A DNA stretch of 64,000 bases from Faecalicatena_A orotica (lineage in GTDB: Bacteria; Bacillota; Clostridia; Lachnospirales; Lachnospiraceae): assembly GCF_040545875.1 (NCBI RefSeq), contig NZ_JBEPMR010000022.1. One strand, written 5' to 3'. This document shows, piece by piece, positions 1-7,906 of this stretch. Both the position numbers and the translations under genes were made by a program. How positions within the stretch are numbered: the stretch's first letter is position 1; each line of letters starts with the position of its first letter. The notes below the pieces were generated by a model. That model had not been told where the DNA came from and did not search any database. It saw only the letters and a program-made list of their open reading frames with translations.

Positions 1-1
1 G

Positions 2-112
2 AACAAGATTTCCAAAGAAAATAATATCGAATTCTTTATCAGCGTAAGCGCTGAAAAGAAGGACATAACGAATATAGATCCAGAGTCACCGGATTATTCT
101 TTCCTGAATTAG
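2..112 (+). CDS. 3' end of an unidentified protein (partial)
   Basis: An open frame enters the window from the left and ends in TAG at 110-112, giving 36 codons that finish with the residues DYSFLN. The piece is hydrophilic and has no motif I can assign. A strong hairpin with flanking A and T runs follows directly, which supports a real gene end. Function unknown. Confidence 0.55.
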   Translation, partial: NKISKENNIEFFISVSAEKKDITNIDPESPDYSFLN

Positions 113-116
113 TCTA

Positions 117-158
117 AAAAAGGTACATCGGCAGTGTAAGCTGCCCGATGTACCTTTT
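117..158. terminator. Bidirectional intrinsic terminator
   Basis: The arms GGTACATCGG (122-131) and CCGATGTACC (145-154) pair perfectly, and CAG/CTG continues the stem inside. An A run precedes the hairpin and a T run follows. It can end the partial plus-strand gene and also the minus-strand gene that stops at 239. Confidence 0.85.
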
Positions 159-238
159 ATATTCCCCATTCTTCTTTCGTTATATGCAGTTTTACTGCTC
201 TTCTGTGCGATCTTTTTCATGGTCTTTCAAATTTTTAA

Positions 239-1483
239 TCAGATCCGTGAGTCTGCCACTGCCCTGTACATTGCCAGCAGATTCTCCGCCGGGACATCCG
301 GCATGATGTTATGTTCCTGATTGAAAACGAATCCACCGTCCGGTGCAAATATGTCGATCATTCTGCGTGTATAATCATACACCACATCAGGAGTCGACCT
401 GTTCAGAACCGATCTTGTGTTGCAGCCGCCGCCCCAGAACGTAATGTCTTTTCCGAATTCACGTTTCAACGTGGCCGGGTCCATCTGGTAGGCTGTTGTC
501 TGAACCGGATTAATCACATCATATCCCGCATCGATCAGGTCTCCCATGATTGGATAAATCGAGCCGCAGGAATGCAGGAATGTCTTCATGTTACTATGCT
601 TGTGAACATATTCATTCAGCTGCGTGTGATAAGGTTTGAACAATGTCTGGTATTTTTCTCTGGACATGAACATTCCGGTATCCATTCCAAGATCGTCTCC
701 GAAACGCAGAATATCAACAATATCCCCTACTGACTCGCACACATTTTTCAGGGTTTCCATGTGGCGGATCATCAGCTGTTCTACCAGTGCCTCCACGTTT
801 TCCGGATCGGCATATGTATCCATCAGGAAATTATCCATTCTACGCAGGAAGGTTCCCCACTCAAACAGATTACACCCACATGTAATCATCAGTGCCCGGT
901 CGGTCTGGCTGCGAAGTGCAAGTGTCCGCTCACGCAATGTCTTATAAAAGTCCTTATCTCCCGCATGGTCCCACGGGCTGTGAACGAGGGCGCTCCATAA
1001 TACCTTTCCCATCTGGTGGTCCAGATCTGACCAGTCATCGGGATAGTCCTCCACATATGGGAAATAAGTCTGATCAAAGAAAGTAGCCCCAACAGGCATT
1101 TTCGCAATCATCGTCCCTTCCTTGTCAAATACAAGGTAATCCCCGTTTTCCTGCTTTACCGGGCGGAACCATACCGGATACTGTCCGATAGAGCCATCTG
1201 CAAGCTCTATATCATACCAGTCCTTATCCTTTTCATTAAAAACTCTTCCGATGTCAATTACATCTACACCGAATTTGTCCAGTATCTCCATTTCCGGCTG
1301 TGCAACCTGCTGCACAACATCAAAGATACGTGTGTGCCCGTGTGTTATCCCCAGTTCTTTCTTTAAATTGTTATAAGCGATAGCGGATATACCGGAGCTG
1401 GGTGTTCCCCCAAGGTCCAGTGGCACGTAGTCCGGCTGTTTGTGGTTAATGGATGAGAGTACTCTCTCTCTCGATGTCATCAT
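239..1483 (-). CDS. Uroporphyrinogen decarboxylase-superfamily protein (methyltransferase-like)
   Basis: A 414-residue cytoplasmic protein with the URO-D/MtaA TIM-barrel pattern. The residues matching zinc ligands in the cobalamin-dependent methyltransferase branch are visible: His304-x-Cys306 in a HSCG motif and Cys354 in a GGGC motif. This makes heme synthesis unlikely and favours methyl or other C1 transfer; the substrate is unknown. The start at 1483 follows a good AGGAGG site. It is transcribed away from the LacI-SBP regulator at 1676, and the palindrome at 1593-1608 lies between them, so it is probably that regulator's target. Related genes in gut clostridia often sit near sugar regulators, but no sugar gene is adjacent here. 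Family call firm, function inferred. Confidence 0.8.
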   Translation of the reverse strand: MMTSRERVLSSINHKQPDYVPLDLGGTPSSGISAIAYNNLKKELGITHGHTRIFDVVQQVAQPEMEILDKFGVDVIDIGRVFNEKDKDWYDIELADGSIGQYPVWFRPVKQENGDYLVFDKEGTMIAKMPVGATFFDQTYFPYVEDYPDDWSDLDHQMGKVLWSALVHSPWDHAGDKDFYKTLRERTLALRSQTDRALMITCGCNLFEWGTFLRRMDNFLMDTYADPENVEALVEQLMIRHMETLKNVCESVGDIVDILRFGDDLGMDTGMFMSREKYQTLFKPYHTQLNEYVHKHSNMKTFLHSCGSIYPIMGDLIDAGYDVINPVQTTAYQMDPATLKREFGKDITFWGGGCNTRSVLNRSTPDVVYDYTRRMIDIFAPDGGFVFNQEHNIMPDVPAENLLAMYRAVADSRI

Positions 1484-1545
1484 GATATGTTCCTCCTATT
1501 TCTTCTTTTTATTTTTCCTTTGCCCTGCTGTTTTTTCTTACTCTT

Positions 1546-1573
1546 ATTATATAATTCCCAAATTTGTTTACAA
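1546..1573 (-). promoter_or_regulatory. Promoter of the URO-D gene
   Basis: On the minus strand a -35 TTGTAA (1568-1573) and a perfect -10 TATAAT (1546-1551) are separated by 16 bp. The start codon lies about 55 bp downstream. The palindromic operator is about 20 bp upstream of the -35. Confidence 0.65.
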
Positions 1574-1592
1574 CCGGGTTTCAAAAATTTTT

Positions 1593-1608
1593 ATCTAAAC
1601 GTTTAGAT
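1593..1608. promoter_or_regulatory. LacI-type palindromic operator
   Basis: ATCTAAACGTTTAGAT is a perfect 16-bp palindrome with the central CG step typical of LacI-family operators. It sits in the divergent promoter region, next to the plus-strand -35 at 1611. It is the natural binding site for the LacI-family product encoded at 1676 and could control both directions. Confidence 0.75.
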
Positions 1609-1610
1609 TA

Positions 1611-1639
1611 TTGTTTTTCAACTAGCGCGATGCTATAAT
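1611..1639 (+). promoter_or_regulatory. Promoter of the LacI-SBP regulator
   Basis: A weak -35 TTGTTT (1611-1616) and a perfect -10 TATAAT (1634-1639) are 17 bp apart. The operator ends 3 bp upstream of the -35, so binding there would be expected to affect polymerase. Confidence 0.6.
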
Positions 1640-1675
1640 AAAAAAAAGAAATTTTATCATGAAGAGGAGCAGCCA

Positions 1676-3964
1676 ATGGTCACTTTAAAAGATGTTGCGA
1701 AAGATGCAGGTGTTTCTATTGCAACCGTATCCTGCTGTCTGAGTGGTTCCAGAAATGTAAAACCCGAAACCCGTGTCAGAATTATGGACTCGATTGAAAA
1801 GCTTAAGTATATCCCCAATTCGTCTGCCAGAAACCTGAAAACGGCTGATTCCAGAAGAATTGGTGTAGTCCTGACGGATATCGATAATTTTTATCACGCA
1901 GAAATCTTCAAAGGAATCTCTGCAGAACTTCAAAGTAAAGGATATCATATTAGTGTTGCATTTTCGAACAATTCTCCCGACATTGAATGTGAAAAGATTG
2001 ATGATTTCATCAGCAGCAATGTATCCGGGCTCCTGATCATCACATCCCAGCCCGGGAATCAGGAATTCTTCCTGTCGCGGATGAAGCATTATAATATACC
2101 GTCCGTGTTTATCGAAAGACGTCCCAGAGGAATTGATTCCAGCTTTGCAGGTTTTGATAATGACAGAACCGTATGTTTCCTGACGGAAAAGCTGTTGGAA
2201 AAAGGATATCGGAACATCGCCCTCTTAAGCGGTGCACAGCATTTTTCCTCTGAATCGGATGCCCTGAACGGCTATATGACCGCCCTCTCTTCCTGCGGCC
2301 TTCCCTATAATCCTGATATGGTCCAGATTACAAATATGAGCAAAGAGGATGCATTCAAGGCAATGCTGAACCATCCATATTTAGAACAGCTAGATGCTGT
2401 TATAGCCACCTCCGGGACAATCGCCGCCGGTGTTCTGGAAGCTCTTAGCGTACAGGGAATCTGTGTACCGGATGACGTGCAGCTGCTGACTCTGGGGGAA
2501 GAATCATGGAACCATGCCTCTTCTGCCCCCGGTATGATTCATACAGAGCGGACAGCTTTTACTCTGGGCCGGAAGGCTGCGGAACTGCTGATGAGGCATA
2601 TAAAGTCCCCTCTGCTTTTCGAAGAACAGAACGTCATTTTTTCTGATGATATTATACACCGGGAACTGCCCCTTAAAGCCCCCCGCCGCAGAAAAACGGC
2701 TCCCTCTTCCCAAAAGCCCCTTCGGATTCTGATGCCTGATATGGCAACCGCACACTCTGCAAAACTGCTTTCCAGAAATTTTACACTTCAGACACAGATT
2801 CCGGTTGCGATAGACTTTTCGCCCCAGCACCGTCTACTGAAGGAAATCATCACAGATATGGAACGCCCGGAAAGCCGCTATGATATCTATATGTATGATG
2901 TCCCCTGGCTGGAGTACCTTGTTCAAAACGGCTCTATCGCGAATATAACGGACTTTGTAAACGGAGACCAGTTTCAGCGTTCTGCCCTGATTGAGGGAAG
3001 CCTGAATAATTGCATTTATGAATCAAAGTATTACGGTGTTCCGATTGTCAGCGGCTCACAGATTATGTTCTACCGGAAGGACCTGTTTGAAAACCGGGCC
3101 GTTCAGAAGGCTTTTAAGGAAAATTACCAGATATCGCTGCGTCCTCCGCGCACATGGACCGAGTTCAACGGTATTGCATCTTTCTTTACCAGAAGTTTCA
3201 ATCCTGACTCCCCGACAGAATTCGGGACTTCCGTAGCCGGGATTATCGATGAAGAGTTTGCGCCTGAAATTCTGATCCGGCTATGGGCCTACGGCGGGAA
3301 GATCTGGGATAAATACAACCGTGTATGCCTCAACACCCCGGAAAACGTAAAAGCTCTGCAGAGTATACTGAGTACAATCCGGTTCACTCCGTCCGGCCCA
3401 TTTGAAACCTCTATTAAACAGACTGTAACTGATTTCTGTTCCGGACGGACCGCCATGCTGGTTACCTACACGGAATATGCCAACGAGATCAATAGCAGCA
3501 TCCGGGACCATATCATTGGACGTGCCGGCTATCAGGCACTCCCCGGCAAATCCCCCGCCAGTGTGGGCTGGATTCTGGGATTGAGCCCATGTACCTCCCA
3601 GCCGGATAAGGCTTTCAGCTTTTTCAGGTGGCTGTATCAGAAAGATATCAGCATCTATATGACGATTTTAGACGGCCAGTCTCCTGCTGTCGCTCCGTAC
3701 CATAACCATGAGCTGCTCAAATTATATCCTTGGCTGGAGCTGACTGAAGAGAGTTTCTCCTATTGCCATAAGCGTACAGGGCCATACAGCAGCAGGTCGC
3801 TGATTATACCGAGAAACAGGATTGAAAAGATCCTGTGCGATATCGTTAAAGATATCACCAGAAACGGTACAAGTATTGAGAATGCCCTGGAAGCCGCGCA
3901 GATAGAAATGAAGGCACTCTTTCAATCCTATGGCTATCCGAAGCCAATACATTTGCTAACATAA
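1676..3964 (+). CDS. LacI-family regulator fused to an extracellular-type solute-binding domain
   Basis: This 762-residue protein is about twice the usual LacI length. Residues 1-60 are a LacI helix-turn-helix (DVAKDAGVSIATVS) with hinge. Residues 61-330 are the usual periplasmic-binding-protein-like sensor. After a short basic linker (about 335-345), residues 346-760 resemble family 1 sugar-binding proteins of ABC importers, including FYRKDLFE, a WTEF segment and a YGG segment. No signal peptide or membrane segment is seen, so this binding domain must act in the cytoplasm, probably as a second ligand sensor. AGAGGAG precedes the ATG at 1676. The upstream palindrome suggests autoregulation. 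The fusion is visible directly; the two-ligand model is inference. Confidence 0.85.
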   Translation: MVTLKDVAKDAGVSIATVSCCLSGSRNVKPETRVRIMDSIEKLKYIPNSSARNLKTADSRRIGVVLTDIDNFYHAEIFKGISAELQSKGYHISVAFSNNSPDIECEKIDDFISSNVSGLLIITSQPGNQEFFLSRMKHYNIPSVFIERRPRGIDSSFAGFDNDRTVCFLTEKLLEKGYRNIALLSGAQHFSSESDALNGYMTALSSCGLPYNPDMVQITNMSKEDAFKAMLNHPYLEQLDAVIATSGTIAAGVLEALSVQGICVPDDVQLLTLGEESWNHASSAPGMIHTERTAFTLGRKAAELLMRHIKSPLLFEEQNVIFSDDIIHRELPLKAPRRRKTAPSSQKPLRILMPDMATAHSAKLLSRNFTLQTQIPVAIDFSPQHRLLKEIITDMERPESRYDIYMYDVPWLEYLVQNGSIANITDFVNGDQFQRSALIEGSLNNCIYESKYYGVPIVSGSQIMFYRKDLFENRAVQKAFKENYQISLRPPRTWTEFNGIASFFTRSFNPDSPTEFGTSVAGIIDEEFAPEILIRLWAYGGKIWDKYNRVCLNTPENVKALQSILSTIRFTPSGPFETSIKQTVTDFCSGRTAMLVTYTEYANEINSSIRDHIIGRAGYQALPGKSPASVGWILGLSPCTSQPDKAFSFFRWLYQKDISIYMTILDGQSPAVAPYHNHELLKLYPWLELTEESFSYCHKRTGPYSSRSLIIPRNRIEKILCDIVKDITRNGTSIENALEAAQIEMKALFQSYGYPKPIHLLT

Positions 3965-4069
3965 AAGACTTTAACAGAAGGCACTTCATTTCCACCATGC
4001 CAGGTGTGCCCTTCCCCTTACTCATAGGGGAGTTGCACACTTTGGCTGCGCTGCGTATGCATCCCACTA

Positions 4070-4363
4070 TCATAATAGCTTCATATACCTCAGAATACGG
4101 ATCACATCCCGCATCCCGGCCAGATATGCCACTGCACTATAATCTACATTCATGGCATCCCTGCAGTCCAGCAGGTCATGTATGATCTTATCCTGTTCTT
4201 TTGTAAGTGTATCCCGCATTGCCATATAAGCTTCTTCCAGTTCAGCCTCTCTTTTACTGTTCTTCTGATATTGGATATCATCCTTCAGTATCTCATATAT
4301 AGTAGGCTCCCCAATCGTATCAAATGCTGCCTTTAGCTTTTCATGAAAATCTCCGGTTTCCAT
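4070..4363 (-). CDS. Small helical protein of unknown function
   Basis: A 97-residue protein with a strong GAGGAGGG ribosome site just upstream of its ATG. It is highly charged and predicted helical, with a middle segment rich in Glu, Lys and Asp and a C-terminal GMRDVIRIL helix. The overall pattern (short acidic helical domain, then a GxR-type C-terminal helix) resembles small DUF proteins common in Clostridia, possibly DUF6809, but I cannot confirm that. No signal peptide or membrane segment. It stands alone between the LacI-SBP gene and a structured intergenic block. Function unknown. Confidence 0.7.
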   Translation of the reverse strand: METGDFHEKLKAAFDTIGEPTIYEILKDDIQYQKNSKREAELEEAYMAMRDTLTKEQDKIIHDLLDCRDAMNVDYSAVAYLAGMRDVIRILRYMKLL

Positions 4364-4487
4364 ATTCCACCCTCCTCTATGAATTCTTCCTTTGTCTTTG
4401 TAACATACTTAATTATATAAACAAGAAAAGGAAAATACAATAAAGCATTACTTCAATCTGGATTTAGTGATCACTATGTGACTTTTT

Positions 4488-4615
4488 ACGTCCAAACCAT
4501 CGCAAAAAAGAGTTTTGCTTGCGAAACTCGCGCCTGTGGCGGTTGCATTGCGACATTTACCTTACACGCCGCAGTGCGCATCCCGCCGGATGGGCTTTTT
4601 ATTTCATAGGACGTA
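4488..4615. repeat. Multi-hairpin intergenic block, possible structured RNA or dispersed element
   Basis: An outer stem TACGTCC (4488-4494)/GGACGTA (4609-4615) encloses at least three hairpins: GAGTTT/AAACTC (4510-4529), CGCC/GGCG (4531-4541) and CATCC/GGATG (4579-4592), the last followed on the plus strand by TTTTT. The composition is more G/C-rich than the flanks. It could be a dispersed palindromic element or an RNA leader on the minus strand; no family is recognised. Confidence 0.45.
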
Positions 4616-4636
4616 CTCTCCTCATATGAAATAAGT

Positions 4637-4681
4637 AAAAAAATCCGATACTGCAGTTTGAACATGCAGCATCGGATTTTT
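4637..4681. terminator. Intrinsic terminator downstream of the trk-linked gene
   Basis: The stem AATCCGAT/ATCGGATT (4642-4649 with 4671-4678) continues inward as CTGCA/TGCAG around a 9-nt loop. A and T runs flank both sides, so it can end transcripts from the minus-strand gene that stops at 4701. Confidence 0.85.
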
Positions 4682-4700
4682 CATTTTATCCCTACTTCTT

Positions 4701-6383
4701 TTACTCTGTTCCGGCGTCGGTTTCTCCTCCGTCTCCGTCGTTTGTTTCTGCACCGGCTTTTGTCTCTGTACCTGCCTTCTCTTTGCCATTCAGAGAGAGA
4801 ACGGTATTGCTGTCCCCACCCTCCTTATATTCAATCGTTACTTCGTCACCAACATCATATTTAATGATGTCGATGAAGTCTACGACTGATACATCATATA
4901 TATCGTCCGACCCTTCCAGCATGATATAGTAATGGGAATTTCCGTCGATTACCCCCTGGGCGATCTTCGTGATTTTCGCCGTCATAGTCTCAATCTCACG
5001 GGTGTCTTTTTCAACTTCCTTGATTCCGTTGTCATACATCAGTTTAGTGTATGCCTCTTCACATGCGCTGACCGTATCACCGATTGCTACGATCTGATAT
5101 TTCTGGACATTGACCATTGCATATTTCTTTACGAGTCCGGCATCGTCCTTCAGGGCTATAAAATAGGTCGGTTCCCCTGAAATATTCAGAAGCAGCGGGA
5201 ATGTCGCCACGTATTTCAGGTTCTGCACCTGGCCTTCGGCGGATGACATCGCGGAATCTTCCGTCGCACCTTCCACTTCATAGAACTTTGTTTCCATTGT
5301 ACGCTGGTTCATGAGCACGAAACCAACGTTAGACTGGTCACCGCTGACAGATGTGACACCTGTATATACCCATACATCATCATCTATCGCGAGGTAATTA
5401 TAGCCTGTCGTTGTCTTCAGGCAGTCTTTCTGGCCAAGAATACTGTTAAAATAACCATGCTTCAGACTTCCATAATAATCATATAATTCTACAAGCAGGT
5501 CCGCGGAAAATGCCCTGTCTATCCATTCCGGCGCATCTTCAATGCTGTAATCTGTCGTTTCCCCTGTTACAGCGTTACACAATACCACCCTGCCGATCGT
5601 TGTTCCCCCGAACAGCCCGATGTTAAACTTCTTTACAGGGCAGACCCAGTATGGGACACCATCATCATCGATTTCAAAACTCAGGTCATTGAAAATATAC
5701 GTGGGATACTTAAATCTCAGGTGACGGTAGATATTTCTGTTAAAGTGGTCACTTGTCGTGTATTTCATGCCCTCTTTCAGTTTAACCAGCTCCGTATTCT
5801 GGGTAGCCATGTCAATCTTAATATAGGCAGGAATCCCTTCCTTCTGGTTCGTCAGCCATTTAATCAGGTTCGCATAGCGCAGTGGTGAGACACGCACCGG
5901 CTGGTTCTGATAGTTAATCTGACTGTACAGTTCATCTACCTCAAACTGTGAAACCATATCTACCATACTTCCCATCTTACGGTTTCCTAAGATTGCTGCA
6001 GAATCCCTGTCCAGAAGCGGAATCTGGTCGAAAGACAGTTCCTCGATATCCTTTGTGAATTCCCCGTCTTTTACGGTCAAAAGCTTCTGGTATTTCTTTG
6101 CGTTTACAATCGGAGAAGACAACAGGGAACCAATAAGGTAAGCCGCAATTACGAGAATCAGCAGTCCCCCTATTGCCTTGAGTCCTTTTGATTCCTTAAA
6201 CGTGTACCTCGTCAGCCTTTTTCTTCTGACAAAGATCAAAATAATTACGATGATCAATACGATCAGAAACATCCAGAAGTCGGATGAATGGATATTAATT
6301 GCGGGCAGCGCCACATAATAGTAAATCGCCGCAAGCAGAATAATGCCGACAACCGCCAAAAGTTTCATTTTTCCTTTTTTCAT
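4701..6383 (-). CDS. Membrane-anchored extracytoplasmic protein of unknown function
   Basis: A 560-residue protein with three hydrophobic helices near the N terminus (about residues 8-28, 36-52 and 70-90), the second followed by the basic run VRRKR, then a large soluble region of about 460 residues and a low-complexity tail rich in Glu, Thr, Gly, Ala and Asp. The soluble part would lie outside the cell if the third helix exports it. I do not recognise a catalytic motif; a late segment (about 465-530) looks like a small beta-barrel fold. It follows trkH by 67 bp on the same strand and ends at a terminator, so it is probably the last gene of the trkA-trkH operon. A role in K+ homeostasis is only suggested by position. 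Confidence 0.75.
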   Translation of the reverse strand: MKKGKMKLLAVVGIILLAAIYYYVALPAINIHSSDFWMFLIVLIIVIILIFVRRKRLTRYTFKESKGLKAIGGLLILVIAAYLIGSLLSSPIVNAKKYQKLLTVKDGEFTKDIEELSFDQIPLLDRDSAAILGNRKMGSMVDMVSQFEVDELYSQINYQNQPVRVSPLRYANLIKWLTNQKEGIPAYIKIDMATQNTELVKLKEGMKYTTSDHFNRNIYRHLRFKYPTYIFNDLSFEIDDDGVPYWVCPVKKFNIGLFGGTTIGRVVLCNAVTGETTDYSIEDAPEWIDRAFSADLLVELYDYYGSLKHGYFNSILGQKDCLKTTTGYNYLAIDDDVWVYTGVTSVSGDQSNVGFVLMNQRTMETKFYEVEGATEDSAMSSAEGQVQNLKYVATFPLLLNISGEPTYFIALKDDAGLVKKYAMVNVQKYQIVAIGDTVSACEEAYTKLMYDNGIKEVEKDTREIETMTAKITKIAQGVIDGNSHYYIMLEGSDDIYDVSVVDFIDIIKYDVGDEVTIEYKEGGDSNTVLSLNGKEKAGTETKAGAETNDGDGGETDAGTE

Positions 6384-6450
6384 ACTTTTTCCTTTCTGCC
6401 TATCCTGTTAGTGCCAATGTTCTGAAATACTTTCTTCCCCAATGAATCCC

Positions 6451-7896
6451 CTAAAACCGTCTACGCCACAAATCCGGAGATAGCAGGAGGAGATATGGGA
6501 ATATCTCCAGTCTTCCTACAAGCATGTCAAGACAGAATACAATCTTGGACAATGCTGAGAAGTCATAGAAGTTTTCCACGGGTCCTATCTGGGAAAGACC
6601 CGGTCCGACGTTATTCAGAGTCGTAAGTACGGCACTAAATGTAGTCGTAAAATCATAATTATTGAATGCAACGAGGAAAACAGACCCCATTAAGATCAGG
6701 ATGTAACATATAAAATAAATATATACGCTATGCATCGTATCTCTGCTGATTTTTCTCCCGTTAATCTGTACGATTGTCACCGACTTCGGGTGCAGCATCC
6801 GCCTGATCTCCTGTTTTACACTCTTAAACATGATTAGCAGACGTGATATTTTAATACCGCCTCCGGTCGACCCTGCACATGCACCGATCACCATCAGCCC
6901 CAGTATAATAACCTTTGACAGCTCGGGCCACAGGTCAAAATTGGCTGTACAGAATCCCGTCGTTGTGATAATAGCCGCAACCTGAAAGGATGCATATCTG
7001 AATGCATGTAAAATGTTCCCATACATCCCCACTATATTCAGCGTGATAAAAATAATCGAACCTGCAATAATTCCTAAGTAAGCATGGAGTTCTTCATTTT
7101 TTAATACAGTCTTCCACTCCTTCAGGCGAAGCAGGAAATACAGGTTAAAGTTCACTCCGAATAATATCATGAATACCGTAATCACACCGTCAATATATGC
7201 ACTGTCATAAAACGCGATACTGCTGTTCTTATTGGAGAATCCGCCGGTACCCGCTGTACTGAATGCATGAATCAGAGCATCGTAGAAACTCATTCCACCA
7301 AACAGAAGGAACACCACCTCGGCCGCCGTCAGTACAAAATACATCGAATAGAGTATCTTCGCTGTACTTCTGGCCTTGGGAACAAGCTTGTCAGCTTCCG
7401 GCCCCGGAACTTCGGCACGCATCAGGTGCATCGAGTTCTCGTCATCCAGAGAAGTCAGCATCATAACAAATACAAGTACTCCCATGCCGCCAATCCAGTG
7501 TGTCAGGCTCCTCCAGAAAAGCATCCCCTTCGGCAGAATTTCGATATCTGTGAGTATGGTAGATCCCGTCGTCGTAAAGCCGGAAACAGTCTCGAAAAAC
7601 GCATTCAGGTAATTCGGTATACTTCCTGAAAGGAAAAATGGCAGCGCACCGAACAGGGACCACAGTATCCATGCAGAGCCTACGATCACAAGACCTTCTT
7701 TCCCGTAAATTGTCTTATTTTCCGGCACCTTCCTGCCAAAAGCAAGAAAGATTATGAAAAGAACTACACTCACTACTAAAAAAGTCAATCCACTTTTTTC
7801 ACCATATAAAAATGCAGCCATAGCCGGAATCAAAAGAAGCGCCCCTTCGACCCCCAGCATTTTACTTATGATAAAAACCGTCATCTTATAATTCAT
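6451..7896 (-). CDS. trkH: Trk-type potassium uptake protein, membrane subunit
   Basis: A 481-residue integral membrane protein of the TrkH/KtrB superfamily, which moves K+ (often with Na+ or H+) and is gated by a TrkA partner. The four pore-loop repeats are visible: SGFTTTGST, STAGTGGFS, TTTGFCTAN and TLNNVGPG. Each contributes a selectivity-filter glycine, and the last two depart from the ideal repeat as is common in the family. The segment VIGACAGSTGGGIKISR between domains is also characteristic. It starts 10 bp after trkA ends, so the two are co-transcribed. A second TrkH/KtrB-like gene lies at 58445. Confidence 0.93.
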   Translation of the reverse strand: MNYKMTVFIISKMLGVEGALLLIPAMAAFLYGEKSGLTFLVVSVVLFIIFLAFGRKVPENKTIYGKEGLVIVGSAWILWSLFGALPFFLSGSIPNYLNAFFETVSGFTTTGSTILTDIEILPKGMLFWRSLTHWIGGMGVLVFVMMLTSLDDENSMHLMRAEVPGPEADKLVPKARSTAKILYSMYFVLTAAEVVFLLFGGMSFYDALIHAFSTAGTGGFSNKNSSIAFYDSAYIDGVITVFMILFGVNFNLYFLLRLKEWKTVLKNEELHAYLGIIAGSIIFITLNIVGMYGNILHAFRYASFQVAAIITTTGFCTANFDLWPELSKVIILGLMVIGACAGSTGGGIKISRLLIMFKSVKQEIRRMLHPKSVTIVQINGRKISRDTMHSVYIYFICYILILMGSVFLVAFNNYDFTTTFSAVLTTLNNVGPGLSQIGPVENFYDFSALSKIVFCLDMLVGRLEIFPYLLLLSPDLWRRRF

Positions 7897-7906
7897 CAGT
7901 CTGCAC

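Larger units (their letters stand above)
4364..4700. other. Structured intergenic region without a gene
   Basis: I see no credible reading frame here. The stretch holds the 12-bp palindrome TAGTGATCACTA (4466-4477), a multi-hairpin block (4488-4615) and the terminator at 4637-4681. The first part, 4364-4450, is A/T-rich and probably carries the promoter of the small gene ending at 4070. Confidence 0.6.

Noticed and set aside
3965..4069. Terminator after the LacI-SBP gene (GGCAC/GTGCC near 3979-4009)
   Set aside because: The stem is only 5 bp with a loop over 20 nt and no T run; too weak to call.
4579..4603. Plus-strand terminator CATCC/GGATG followed by TTTTT
   Set aside because: No plus-strand gene ends nearby, so it is treated as part of the multi-hairpin block.
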